Source: a bacterium (lineage in GTDB: Bacteria; SZUA-79; Acidulodesulfobacterales; Acidulodesulfobacteraceae). Taken from it: DNA of 49,744 nt. The stretch is from the NCBI GenBank assembly GCA_021794475.1, contig JAJYQS010000068.1, positions 1,504 through 51,247 on the forward strand, read 5' to 3'. The notes under the pieces are model-generated. The model searched no databases. It saw only the letters and a program-made list of their open reading frames with translations, and had not been told where the DNA came from. Position numbers and translations under genes: made by a program. Positions 1-7,923 of the stretch are shown here, one piece after another (the first letter of the stretch is position 1; every line of letters begins with the position of its first letter).

Positions 1-99
1 CCAGTTGAACCGTTAAAGACAATTATACCCCTCCAATTAATAAAAAAGATTTTAAATGAGGGAGATTTAAAAGTAAATAAAATGTTCTTAATTTTTTAA
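1..99 (+). CDS. C-terminal fragment of an unrecognised protein (runs off the window start)
   Basis: Frame 1 is open from the first base and encodes 32 residues ending LKVNKMFLIF before a TAA at 97-99. Its 5' part lies outside the window. I recognise no family, and an open frame this short in AT-rich DNA could be chance. It lies on the same strand as the toxin-antitoxin pair 84 bases downstream and would belong to the same putative mobile element. Confidence 0.25.
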   Translation, partial: PVEPLKTIIPLQLIKKILNEGDLKVNKMFLIF

Positions 100-136
100 A
101 TATCAAAATAATTAATTCTATATTATAATAATAATT

Positions 137-156
137 AATAGGTTGTTATACCTATT
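137..156. promoter_or_regulatory. Candidate toxin-antitoxin operator (inverted repeat)
   Basis: A 6-bp inverted repeat, AATAGG (137-142) and CCTATT (151-156), is separated by 8 bases and lies 28 bases before the antitoxin start. The spacer includes TTATAC, which could serve as a -10 element. VapB-type antitoxins usually bind palindromes over their own promoter, so this is a plausible autoregulatory operator. The assignment rests on position and symmetry only. Confidence 0.4.
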
Positions 157-183
157 CGTAAATGTAAACAGGGGCTTTAAATA

Positions 184-387
184 ATGAAGATAGTGTTGGA
201 AATAAAAGATATAGAGAAAGCAAAAACCGTCATAAACTTTTTAAATCAGAATCCCTATATAGAAATTAAAGATATCGAAAATATAGAGAAAAATAAACAA
301 ACATTCGATATGAACCAAATGTTCGGATTATGGAAAAAAAGAGCTATTACAAAAGAAGAAATCAGGGAAAAGGCGTGGGGTTATTAA
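184..387 (+). CDS. VapB-like antitoxin
   Basis: This 67-residue protein lies directly upstream of a PIN-domain toxin, with its stop codon one base before the toxin ATG. That is the standard antitoxin-toxin layout. The N-terminal half (MKIVLEIKD then a helix with KAKTVINFL) resembles small antitoxins that use a strand-helix DNA-binding region. The charged C-terminal half, ending in KKRAITKEEIREKAWGY, is the sort of flexible segment that wraps a VapC active site. A good ribosome-binding site (AGGGGC about 8 bases upstream) supports this ATG. The predicted role is to neutralise the toxin and repress the operon. I infer the antitoxin role from gene order more than from sequence; the exact family is not recognised. 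Confidence 0.7.
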   Translation: MKIVLEIKDIEKAKTVINFLNQNPYIEIKDIENIEKNKQTFDMNQMFGLWKKRAITKEEIREKAWGY

Positions 388-388
388 A

Positions 389-760
389 ATGGTATTATGC
401 GATACCGATGTAATGATAGAATTTTTCAAGGGAAACGTTTCTACAAAAAACATATTGGAAATCGATATCCTGCCCAAAAATATTGCCCTAAGCGCCATCA
501 CTTTAATGGAACTCTATTTCGGAGCTAAAAGTAAAAAAGAGCTTATACTTATTAAAAAATTCCTTTCAGCCTTTGAGATTTTAAAACTAAATGAAGACGT
601 TACAAATATATCCTTAAATTTAATAGAAATTTATTCCAAAAGCCACAGCCTTAAAATACCCGATGCCTTAATCGGCGCTACATCCATTTATCATAAAATA
701 CCTTTATTTACTTATAATAAAAAAGATTTTAATTTTATAAAGGAATTAAAGTTATACTAA
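389..760 (+). CDS. vapC: VapC-type PIN-domain ribonuclease toxin
   Basis: This 123-residue PIN-domain protein is predicted to cleave RNA in a metal-dependent way when its antitoxin is lost. The acidic metal-binding residues of PIN domains are visible: D5 in the opening LCDTDVMIEFF strand, E41 in the TLMELYFGA helix, D92 in the KIPDALIGA segment, and D113 in the closing YNKKDF motif. Length and motif order match complete VapC proteins, so it looks intact. It is translationally coupled to the preceding antitoxin gene. The pair sits about 140 bases inside a tRNA-Leu fragment that probably marks the edge of an integrated element, which fits a role in maintaining that element. The RNA target cannot be read from the sequence. 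Confidence 0.88.
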   Translation: MVLCDTDVMIEFFKGNVSTKNILEIDILPKNIALSAITLMELYFGAKSKKELILIKKFLSAFEILKLNEDVTNISLNLIEIYSKSHSLKIPDALIGATSIYHKIPLFTYNKKDFNFIKELKLY

Positions 761-897
761 TCGTAGAAACTTTTTTGATTCATAAAGAATTAAATGCGGA
801 ATTAAATAAAAAACCGCTGATGGCCGGATTTTCACATAGGCATATTTTTTATAAGCTTTAATACTCTTTAAAATAAATAAGTTATAAAAAATCATAA

Positions 898-957
898 CCG
901 GACTCAAAATCCGGCGGGAGCAATCCCATGGGGGTTCGATTCCCCCCTTCGGCACCA
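898..957 (+). pseudogene. 3' fragment of tRNA-Leu(CAA), probable attachment-site remnant
   Basis: This stretch reproduces the 3' part of a class II tRNA. It has an anticodon stem CCGGA/TCCGG (898-902 with 910-914), loop CTCAAAA giving anticodon CAA, a long variable arm with a GGGA/TCCC stem, and a T-arm GGGGG-TTCGATT-CCCCC. The acceptor strand CTTCGGC, discriminator A and encoded CCA end at 957. The 5' half (acceptor GCCGAAG and D-arm) is absent upstream, where the sequence is unrelated AT-rich DNA, so it cannot make a functional tRNA. Many tyrosine-recombinase elements integrate into tRNA genes and duplicate exactly this 3' portion. With the tRNA on the plus strand, the element would lie to the left and include the vapBC pair. 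A plain decayed tRNA gene is the alternative. Confidence 0.85.
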
Positions 958-1007
958 CATATTTTATAAGGTTCTCCGGTTTTAAGCCCTTTTCATAACT
1001 AATTTTA

Positions 1008-2072
1008 TTATAATTTTGCTCTTTTATACTGATTCGGCCATTCAATATCGACGCCTAACTTGTACGCAGCGTTCAATGTCCAATATGGATTTCTTAAAAG
1101 TTCTCTTCCTAATGCAACCATATCAACTAAATCTGAAGTAACAAGATAATCCGCAAACTCCGGCTTTGTAATCAGACCGACGGCGGAAACCGGAATACAC
1201 GCCTGTTTTTTTATTTCCTCTGCAAATTTTATCTGATATCCGTGATATATATTCATTTTAGCATGCGGGGATATGCCGCCGGAAGAGCAATCAATTAAAG
1301 ATACGCCGACTTTTTTAAGCATATCTGCAAGATTGACGGAATCTTCCAGCTGAACACCGCCTTCAATCCAATCAATAGTAGAAATTCTTACAAAAATCGG
1401 TTTATTTTCAGGCCAGACAGCTTTAATGTTTGATATTATTTCCAATAACAGTCTTGCCCTTCCTTCAATCGAGCCTCCGTATAAGTCGGTTCTTTTATTG
1501 GATTCCGGAGATAAAAATTCATTAATAAGATAACCGTGCGCCGCATGAATTTCAATAACATCAAATCCCGCATCATTTGCGTTTTTTGCTGCATTAGTAA
1601 AATCATTAATTACTTTTTTTATGTCATTAAAATCCATTTCCTTTGGAAGAGGTGACTCATTATTAAACGGGATAGCGCTTGGAGCAAGCGTTTGCCATCC
1701 GCCATCCTTGGGAGATAAGGCTTTTTCGCCAAGCCATGGTGCATCCGTTGAAGCCTTTCTGCCTGCGTGTGCCAGCTGAATACCCATCGCAGCGCCAAAA
1801 TTTTGACAAAAACTAACGATTGGTTTAAATGCTTTAACATGCTTCTCATCCCAGATGCCGGCATCATAAGGACTTATTCTGCCTTCAGGGCTAACGCCAG
1901 TCGCTTCGACCATAATTAGACCTACACCCCCGACTGCTCTAGCACCGAGATGCGCCATATGAAAATCGGATACAACACCGTCTTTAGCCGAATACATACA
2001 CATCGGCGCCATCATTACTCTATTTTTAATAGTTAAATTTTTAAACGTTATAGGCTTAAAAAGTTTACTCAT
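1008..2072 (-). CDS. namA: Old Yellow Enzyme family NADPH dehydrogenase (YqjM/NamA type)
   Basis: A 354-residue FMN-dependent ene-reductase with a TIM-barrel fold, predicted to reduce activated C=C bonds such as those of enones using NAD(P)H in the cytosol. The N-terminus LFKPITFKNLTIKNRVMMAPM continues into CMYSA, placing Cys25 and Tyr27 where YqjM-class enzymes have their flavin-tuning Cys and Tyr. The substrate-binding HAAHGYL motif, the GGSIEGRARLLLEI helix and the C-terminal VALGRELLRNPYW phosphate-binding segment are all present. Full length for the family. AGGAG about 7 bases before the ATG supports the start. It is the first gene outside the putative tRNA-Leu-bounded element and is transcribed alone, toward the tRNA fragment. 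The physiological substrate is unknown. Confidence 0.9.
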   Translation of the reverse strand: MSKLFKPITFKNLTIKNRVMMAPMCMYSAKDGVVSDFHMAHLGARAVGGVGLIMVEATGVSPEGRISPYDAGIWDEKHVKAFKPIVSFCQNFGAAMGIQLAHAGRKASTDAPWLGEKALSPKDGGWQTLAPSAIPFNNESPLPKEMDFNDIKKVINDFTNAAKNANDAGFDVIEIHAAHGYLINEFLSPESNKRTDLYGGSIEGRARLLLEIISNIKAVWPENKPIFVRISTIDWIEGGVQLEDSVNLADMLKKVGVSLIDCSSGGISPHAKMNIYHGYQIKFAEEIKKQACIPVSAVGLITKPEFADYLVTSDLVDMVALGRELLRNPYWTLNAAYKLGVDIEWPNQYKRAKL

Positions 2073-2212
2073 GGTTAATTCTCCTATTGTAATTATAATT
2101 CAATTATTCTAACAGTTATTTTATTATACTTATCATAATAAAATATATAACTATATATAACTATAAATACATAAAACTACACATATATAACTATCATAAC
2201 TATGCAAATATT

Positions 2213-3235
2213 TTATAAGTTAACGAAACAATTAGCTATATTTTCAAGTACTTCGTAAGTTTGTCTAAAATTGTGTATGTAATAGTCCGCAGCTGATTTT
2301 TTTTCTCCTATGATACAATTTATAGACTTTACATTAATTTTTTTAAAATCTGAATTTAAATTTAATTCTAAGTCCGAATTTAATCCTAAATTTGGATTAA
2401 ACCAGAATGAATATTTATCTCCTCTATCAAACATAGTTTCATCGGTTAAATCATCACCCATGCAAATTTTCAGAATATTTCTCATTCCTTTTTTGCTTTC
2501 GGTATTCGCATTATTGTCAGAGCTGACATTGTTATTGATATTGTTATTAATATTAGTATCTAATTGTTTATTTGACCGTTTATTTGAATTATAAGTTAAA
2601 TTACAACTCAGCTGCACTATTAACTCTTTGACAATAAAATCGCATGCTTTCCCTTTATTCCATTGGATTTTTGGTCTTATTTCTATAATTTTCTTTCCCT
2701 TTTTTAATTCAAACATACGCTTATAATCCGCATTTGAATCCATAACGGATGCTACAGCACCTTTTAAAAGCTTAATATCTTCATGCGGTAATATACGGTA
2801 ATGCAGACTTATTGAATATTTCTTGTTTTCAATAATTAAATTTTTTATCGGAATTTGACTTACTTTATCAAAGATGTCTTTTAAAACAGGCAGATAATTT
2901 TTTAAACCGTCATATATGAAGTTTAATCTAATTTTTTTATAAAAACTTTCTATCTCAAAACCATGATTACCGGAATATATAATATTACCGTCTATAGATA
3001 CTATCTTAATTATATCGGATATCTCTCTTCCGGTAACTATACAAAAAAATACATTTTCAATATTTATTATACGTTCAATAATCTTTTTATAATTATTTTC
3101 TAACACTGCATCAAAGGGACTCTTGTAAATCTTAGTTAAAGTTCCGTCAAAGTCAATGCAAAAAACTAACATATCGGGTTTAAAATTTTTTATTTCCTGT
3201 TCTACATTTTTGAAATTATCTAATATATTAATCAT
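2213..3235 (-). CDS. otsB: Trehalose-6-phosphate phosphatase (HAD superfamily)
   Basis: A 340-residue HAD-type phosphatase predicted to release trehalose from trehalose 6-phosphate. The catalytic DFDGTLT motif has the nucleophile and acid aspartates at D28 and D30. Other OtsB hallmarks are TGREISD, SGNHGFEIE, SLHYR, the EIRP..WNKGKA motif, and the acidic metal site GDDLTDE near residue 260. An Asn/Ser-rich stretch of about 35 residues (roughly 216-251) interrupts the domain just before GDDLTDE and explains the greater length. The matching synthase OtsA is not next to it. A TreT-type trehalose synthase lies elsewhere in the window (36948-38183), so trehalose may be made by more than one route. 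It appears to be transcribed alone. Confidence 0.88.
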   Translation of the reverse strand: MINILDNFKNVEQEIKNFKPDMLVFCIDFDGTLTKIYKSPFDAVLENNYKKIIERIINIENVFFCIVTGREISDIIKIVSIDGNIIYSGNHGFEIESFYKKIRLNFIYDGLKNYLPVLKDIFDKVSQIPIKNLIIENKKYSISLHYRILPHEDIKLLKGAVASVMDSNADYKRMFELKKGKKIIEIRPKIQWNKGKACDFIVKELIVQLSCNLTYNSNKRSNKQLDTNINNNINNNVSSDNNANTESKKGMRNILKICMGDDLTDETMFDRGDKYSFWFNPNLGLNSDLELNLNSDFKKINVKSINCIIGEKKSAADYYIHNFRQTYEVLENIANCFVNL

Positions 3236-3437
3236 ATGTTACCATTAATAATTATAAATCATTTTATATTATAGCACATAATTAGCTATCAACTAACCAT
3301 TAAATGCTATTATTGTTTATTTTTATATTGTAACACATAATTAGCCATAATATTATATACAATATACCTTAATTTATCCTGCTGCGCCAAAAAGTTCAGC
3401 AGATTTGTATTTATAGTATTATAACATATAATATAGC

Positions 3438-4412
3438 TTAATTTGGGGCGGGTATGTCTATTAGACAGAGAAATTTGATATTATTTATTAAATTAAATAC
3501 ATATATCAAATATTGTAGAGAAATCGATATTTCTCGAAGCTTTACACCGTTTTCATACATATTTTCTTCTTTATCATAAACAGAAATACAGCAAGGAATC
3601 TCAGATTTATAATTAGAATTTAATTTGCTTTCTAAATCATTAAAATACTTAATCCTGAATCCGAGATAATCAATAATATAATTTTCGTCGTCGAAAATAT
3701 CATATTGAAGCGTATAATTGATTAATGCCAATAAAATGTTGTAGAAATTAAATCCAGCTTTTTCTAATCTATTGTAATTTGCAAAAATATAATCATAAAA
3801 TTTATCTGAATCTTTAATAACTGTTAGATGATTTTCAAATATTTTCTTTATTGCAAAATTTATTAATTTTTCATGTTCTGTTAAGAAATATTCTATCCCT
3901 TCAACGTCAAACAACAAATCTTCTTCTTTTAAGATTAAATTCAGAACGGTATATTTCCGGTTTGAAAGTCTGCTTACCAGTATTTCTATGTTACCTTTTG
4001 CTATTTTTTCAGCTGCGATATTTTCAACATTTTTATATTGATTATAAATATTGTTTGTTATTGCGATTATTTTATCTTTTGTTGCAGCGTCTATCTTTAA
4101 TTTATAAATTTTTCCGCCATATTCAAATTCTATCGGTATCCCTGCTTTATTATAAATTAGATATTCATCTCCTTCGGAGCATAAAGAACCGCGAATGTTT
4201 TTCGTATAAATCCTTTCTCTATTATCGCCAGATTGTCCTCCGAATGATTCATTATTTAATAAATATATTTCATTATTAAATTCTATATTCCATACAATAG
4301 TGGGATTAACAGCATCGCATTCATAACTATAATATACGTTAATCGGCATCATATAAAAAATAACGCCGGCACATAAATATTCTATTTTATAGATATTATT
4401 ATTGGTTCCCAA
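3438..4412 (-). CDS. Hypothetical protein, no recognised family
   Basis: A 324-residue open frame on the minus strand that I do not recognise. It shows no signal peptide or clear membrane segments. The composition is rich in Asn, Ile, Lys and Tyr with a mixed alpha/beta pattern, so it is probably a soluble protein. A Cys pair (IPCCISVYD) lies near the C-terminus, and a hydrophobic stretch (ISLQYLIYVFNLINNIKFLCL) lies close to the end. The longest frame starts at a TTG with no ribosome-binding site. ATG codons at 4352 and 4349 are alternatives, also without a clear site, so the start is uncertain. The neighbours (OtsB, Lgt) give no functional hint, and gaps of about 200 bases on each side suggest a single-gene unit. 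Confidence 0.6.
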   Translation of the reverse strand: MGTNNNIYKIEYLCAGVIFYMMPINVYYSYECDAVNPTIVWNIEFNNEIYLLNNESFGGQSGDNRERIYTKNIRGSLCSEGDEYLIYNKAGIPIEFEYGGKIYKLKIDAATKDKIIAITNNIYNQYKNVENIAAEKIAKGNIEILVSRLSNRKYTVLNLILKEEDLLFDVEGIEYFLTEHEKLINFAIKKIFENHLTVIKDSDKFYDYIFANYNRLEKAGFNFYNILLALINYTLQYDIFDDENYIIDYLGFRIKYFNDLESKLNSNYKSEIPCCISVYDKEENMYENGVKLREISISLQYLIYVFNLINNIKFLCLIDIPAPN

Positions 4413-4618
4413 GGTCTATTGTTAATTGCTTAAGTATTGTGTCTTATATATGATTAATAATTAGTTAAAAAATCATTATTAATACCATGCCATAAATGTT
4501 ATACGAGTTGCAGCATACAATACTATAAAGTATGTATTAAAAACACCAAACTCTTAACATTCCACAAATCGTGCTATGCAGCATCTAATAATAATGCTAT
4601 GCAATAGACGTTATATTT

Positions 4619-5488
4619 TTATACGTTTTTATAACGATAATGACGATAAATCACAAAAGCAACAGCGCATATAACTGCAACCATGCTTAGCACCTGCGAA
4701 ATTCTTATAGTATTCCCAAACCATAAACTATCTATTCTTGTCCCCTCCGTAAAAAATCTTGTGGTGCCGTACCATATTAGGTATCCTATTAATATCTTGC
4801 CTGCTACTTTCGGTTTTTTGCGTGATAACCACATCAGGAAAATAAACCCGAAAAAATCCGGCACGGATTCATAAAAAAATGAAGGTTCAAAGTAACGATA
4901 CATGGTCAGGTTCGTTGGAAATGACGCCTGAAAAGGATAACCCCACAGACCGAAAATAAGAGATTTTTTAAAATCTTTCGGCGCATAAGCATTTATAGGG
5001 CGTAACGCTTTTGCAATCGGCAATCCCCACTTCACAGGATATCCAAAAGCCTGCTGGTCAATAAAATTGCCCCATCGCCCTATTGCCTGCCCTAAAAGCA
5101 GACTTGGCGCAAATGTATCTATGTAAAGCCATACATTCAGTTTTTTAACTTTAGTATAAATAAAAAGAGCTATTAAACCGCCTATTTCTCCGCCGTATAT
5201 CGCTAGCCCTCCATCCCATATGTATAATACGGATATAGGATTTTTAGCGTAATAACCCCATGCAAAAACGACATAATATAAACGCGCAAAAATAATAGAC
5301 AGCGGGATAGCAAAAACCATAATATTAATAATATTTTCAGGGTCTTCTCCCCATGATTTTGCACGATAATATGCTATGGCTATACCTACAATAAATCCTA
5401 TCCCTATTAGCACGCCATACCAGTGAACAGGAAGAGGACCTATTTTTACAATAGGGTTTGGAGCATACCAGTTATTAAAATTAAACAT
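4619..5488 (-). CDS. lgt: Prolipoprotein diacylglyceryl transferase
   Basis: Lgt transfers diacylglycerol from phosphatidylglycerol to the lipobox cysteine of prolipoproteins in the inner membrane. The 289-residue protein has about seven hydrophobic segments and the family signatures: VHWYGVLIGIGFIVG near residue 21, WDGGLAIYGG at 91-100, and the signature GRWGNFIDQQAFG at 137-149 with the key Arg138. In most Lgt proteins the signature reads GNF-N-x-E; here the Asn is Asp and the Glu is Gln, which is unusual but leaves the rest intact. The C-terminus has the usual RFFTEGTRIDS segment. The lipoprotein CpoB encoded at 19008-19907 would be a substrate. It is 64 bases downstream of the LysM/NlpC gene on the same strand, possibly one transcript. 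Confidence 0.93.
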   Translation of the reverse strand: MFNFNNWYAPNPIVKIGPLPVHWYGVLIGIGFIVGIAIAYYRAKSWGEDPENIINIMVFAIPLSIIFARLYYVVFAWGYYAKNPISVLYIWDGGLAIYGGEIGGLIALFIYTKVKKLNVWLYIDTFAPSLLLGQAIGRWGNFIDQQAFGYPVKWGLPIAKALRPINAYAPKDFKKSLIFGLWGYPFQASFPTNLTMYRYFEPSFFYESVPDFFGFIFLMWLSRKKPKVAGKILIGYLIWYGTTRFFTEGTRIDSLWFGNTIRISQVLSMVAVICAVAFVIYRHYRYKNV

Positions 5489-5552
5489 AATTTTAAAAAT
5501 CCTCGTTTAAATTTTACATGTACCAAAAAAAATAGATAAAGCGCATTACATT

Positions 5553-6836
5553 TTATTTAACAACTTTTGCAAAAGCGTACGTCCTTGCAAAATATTCGTT
5601 TGATAGACTATTTACCGTAACCTTCCCTACGCCGGAATTTTCCTGAATAAATTTGCCGTGTCCTATATATATACCAACATGCGAAATATACGGAGCATAC
5701 GTTCTGAAAAATAACAGCATGCCCGGTTTTAATTTATTTTTCGGAATATATTTTCCGACCCTCGACTGTTCCTGAGCAGTTCTTGGAAGGTTTATATCTA
5801 ACTTTTTAAAAACATGCTGGACAAACCCTGAACAATCCATGCCGCTGCGCGTGGTTCCTCCCCAAACATATGGAACTCCCCTGTATTTAAATGCTATTTT
5901 AACTATTTTTTTTCCTAAATAATCATTATTTTTATAATCATTAAGTCTGTCATCGGAATTATTGCAAACATTTTTGTCTATTACTTTAAAAGAAACCGTT
6001 TTCTTATTGCCGTAATTACTGGTATAACCCCTACCTTGACCAGTTTCATTGTTATATGCGACTTTATAACTTTCAGGTACCGTTAAAACAGCGCCCTGCC
6101 TTATTACATTGGAATAAAGATGATTCAATCTTCTTAATTCACTTATAGATGTATTATATTTTTGAGCTATTAAGGAAAGAGTATCTCCGAACTGGACGGT
6201 ATAATGACCGTATGTAACCGCTGGCGGCTGGGGAGCATAAGAACCGCCGGAAACTATTTTTAATTTCTGACCCGGATATATATTGTAATTGGATAAACCG
6301 TTTTCGGACATTATAGATGAAACCGACGTATTGTATTTAGAAGCAATCTGACTTAACGTATAGCCCTGCTGAACGGTAATGTAAACAACATTGGCAACGG
6401 AAACGTTATTATGAACGATAGGTACCGTTAAAACAGCGCCCTGCCTTATTACATTGGAATAAAGATGATTCAATCTTCTTAATTCACTTATAGATGTATT
6501 ATATTTTTGAGCTATTAAGGAAAGAGTATCTCCGAACTGGACGGTATAATGACCGTATGTAACCGCTGGCGGCTGGGGAGCATAAGAACCGCCGGAAACT
6601 ATTTTTAATTTCTGACCCGGATATATATTGTAATTGGATAAACCGTTTTCGGACATTATAGATGAAACCGACGTATTGTATTTAGAAGCAATCTGACTTA
6701 ACGTATAGCCCTGCTGAACGGTAATGTAAACAACATTGGCAGAGGCATCGTTCGGACTAAAATATAATATAAAGAAAACTAAAAATATTATAAAACTAAT
6801 TAAAATTATAAATTTATTTTTAATTTCATAGACCAT
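5553..6836 (-). CDS. Secreted LysM (x4) and NlpC/P60 peptidoglycan endopeptidase
   Basis: A 427-residue exported cell-wall hydrolase. The order is an N-terminal signal/anchor segment (about 9-27), four LysM peptidoglycan-binding repeats (about 36-80, 95-138, 151-195, 210-253), a polar linker, and an NlpC/P60 domain (about 308-427). The catalytic Cys335 is in MDCSGFVQ and His386 in SHVGIYIG; Gln398 or Asn400 in FIQENSG would be the third polar residue. It should cut D-gamma-glutamyl-diaminopimelate type bonds in stem peptides. LysM repeats 1-2 and 3-4 are identical to each other because 322 bp of the gene is duplicated without a mismatch, so the ancestral protein probably had two LysM domains. 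Alternatively the duplication is an assembly artefact; the reading frame is preserved either way. It is followed by lgt. Confidence 0.9.
   Translation of the reverse strand: MVYEIKNKFIILISFIIFLVFFILYFSPNDASANVVYITVQQGYTLSQIASKYNTSVSSIMSENGLSNYNIYPGQKLKIVSGGSYAPQPPAVTYGHYTVQFGDTLSLIAQKYNTSISELRRLNHLYSNVIRQGAVLTVPIVHNNVSVANVVYITVQQGYTLSQIASKYNTSVSSIMSENGLSNYNIYPGQKLKIVSGGSYAPQPPAVTYGHYTVQFGDTLSLIAQKYNTSISELRRLNHLYSNVIRQGAVLTVPESYKVAYNNETGQGRGYTSNYGNKKTVSFKVIDKNVCNNSDDRLNDYKNNDYLGKKIVKIAFKYRGVPYVWGGTTRSGMDCSGFVQHVFKKLDINLPRTAQEQSRVGKYIPKNKLKPGMLLFFRTYAPYISHVGIYIGHGKFIQENSGVGKVTVNSLSNEYFARTYAFAKVVK
6075..6396 (-). repeat. Perfect direct repeat, copy A (LysM pair 3-4)
   Basis: This 322-base segment is identical at every position I compared to 6420-6741; the two copies are offset by 345 bases. 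Flanking bases differ immediately on both sides (CA before versus TA, ACGG after versus GAGG). Both copies are in frame within the LysM/NlpC gene, and 345 is divisible by three, so the protein gains 115 residues. Zero divergence points to a very recent duplication, ongoing gene conversion, or an assembly error. Confidence 0.95.
6420..6741 (-). repeat. Perfect direct repeat, copy B (LysM pair 1-2)
   Basis: Partner of the 322-base repeat at 6075-6396. It encodes the N-terminal LysM pair, from the NVVYITVQQGYTL segment to AVLTVP. A 23-base spacer between the copies encodes the junction IVHNNVSVA. Such a repeat could expand or contract by slippage or recombination and change LysM copy number. Confidence 0.95.
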
Positions 6837-7290
6837 ATACGAAAACCTCTCAATTTAAATTTATAAATTTTATTTGTGATATTTTCAGTACGTTAATGCA
6901 ATATGTTATTTTTATTTTACATTAAAATATTACATGAAAAATACCTGAACAAACCATAGCAAGACTATTAAATTAATATATACATAAAACAAAATACACT
7001 ATACCGCATATCCGGCGTATTATAGTATTATAAAATATACAAATAACTGCTTCTTATCCGCGAATATTTTAAACAACGCCGATTAATAAAACGACTAAAT
7101 AAATATTGCAGCATAGAACGTATCAAAATATAATTAATTTAATAATAGTATTAAATTATATCTAAATGAAACAAGGATATATTTTTATGTATATTACTAC
7201 AACCAAACAAATGTTGTCAAGTTTTTATGCAAAATTTTTAATATAAAATAACAAAAAAATGAAAATAATAAATTTAAAATAAAATTAGTG
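6837..7290. other. AT-rich gene-free stretch
   Basis: No credible coding frame, RNA gene or strong hairpin seen in this stretch of about 450 bases between the LysM/NlpC gene start and the tRNA-fMet promoter. It should hold the promoter of the minus-strand LysM/NlpC-lgt genes, but no element stands out against the AT-rich background. Confidence 0.6.
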
Positions 7291-7320
7291 TTGACAACAA
7301 TACTAAATTAGTGCTATGAT
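7291..7320 (+). promoter_or_regulatory. Strong sigma-70-type promoter for tRNA-fMet
   Basis: A perfect -35 hexamer TTGACA (7291-7296) is followed after 18 bases by -10 TATGAT (7315-7320), preceded by an extended -10 TG at 7312-7313. Transcription would start near 7327, about 20 bases before the mature tRNA 5' end, leaving a short leader for RNase P. It is one of the best-matching promoters in the window and fits a highly expressed stable RNA. Confidence 0.8.
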
Positions 7321-7345
7321 TGCAAATCAGCACATGCAATTATAC

Positions 7346-7422
<77 letters not shown>

Positions 7423-7553
7423 ATCAAAACCGCAGTAAATAAGCCTTTCAGAGTAAACCTTAAAAAATTATAATTGCTAAATTTTAGTTAATTTTATATA
7501 ATTTTTAACATAGTTTGGCACCTATTTGTCACCTCATAATAAGGTAAAAAATT

Positions 7554-7907
7554 ATGGCAAGTATTTATAAAAAACAAGGTGGTAATGTTTGGTATTATAA
7601 TATCTCGTTCAACGGCAAAAGATATCGCGTAAGCACTAAAACGACTGATAAAAAGACAGCACAACAAATTCATACAACCTGCAAAAATGCCGGATTTAAG
7701 GATATACATATACACGATTTAAGGCACGTCTTCGCATCTAAAATGAAAATGGTAATGAACGGCACGTCTCTTTATATTACCGGCGAACTATTGGGACACC
7801 GTACGACGCAGATGACGAAAAGATATAGCCATTTAGTGCCGGAAACTTTAAAGAAAGCGGTTGACGATGTATGGGGCAATAATACAGCGGATAATAAAAT
7901 TAAATAA
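7554..7907 (+). pseudogene. Tyrosine recombinase/phage integrase remnant with internal deletion
   Basis: A 117-residue in-frame remnant of a tyrosine recombinase, which would normally be about 320-400 residues. Residues 1-39 look like an integrase N-terminal arm-binding segment (MASIYKKQGGNVWYY, then GKRYRVSTKTTDKKTA). Residues about 42-103 are the C-terminal catalytic part: HDLRH at 54-58 (H54 and R57 of the HxxR motif), LLGH with H82, and the nucleophile Tyr91 in TKRYSHL. The whole core-binding domain and the start of the catalytic domain are missing between them, including the first catalytic Arg and the Lys. It should be inactive as a recombinase. Its place 131 bases after tRNA-fMet, same strand, is typical of tRNA-integrated elements. 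It could still be expressed as a small DNA-binding protein. Confidence 0.85.
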
Positions 7908-7923
7908 ATTCATAACTATATAT

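Noticed and set aside
840-957. tRNA-Leu split by an intron
   Set aside because: A group I intron would leave the 5' half upstream with a GCCGAAG acceptor and a D-arm; neither is present in the preceding sequence.
752-1045. A 97-residue minus-strand open frame across the tRNA-Leu fragment
   Set aside because: Its GGIEPPWD segment is the antisense of the tRNA T-arm and variable arm, a well-known source of false proteins; it also overlaps the namA 3' end.
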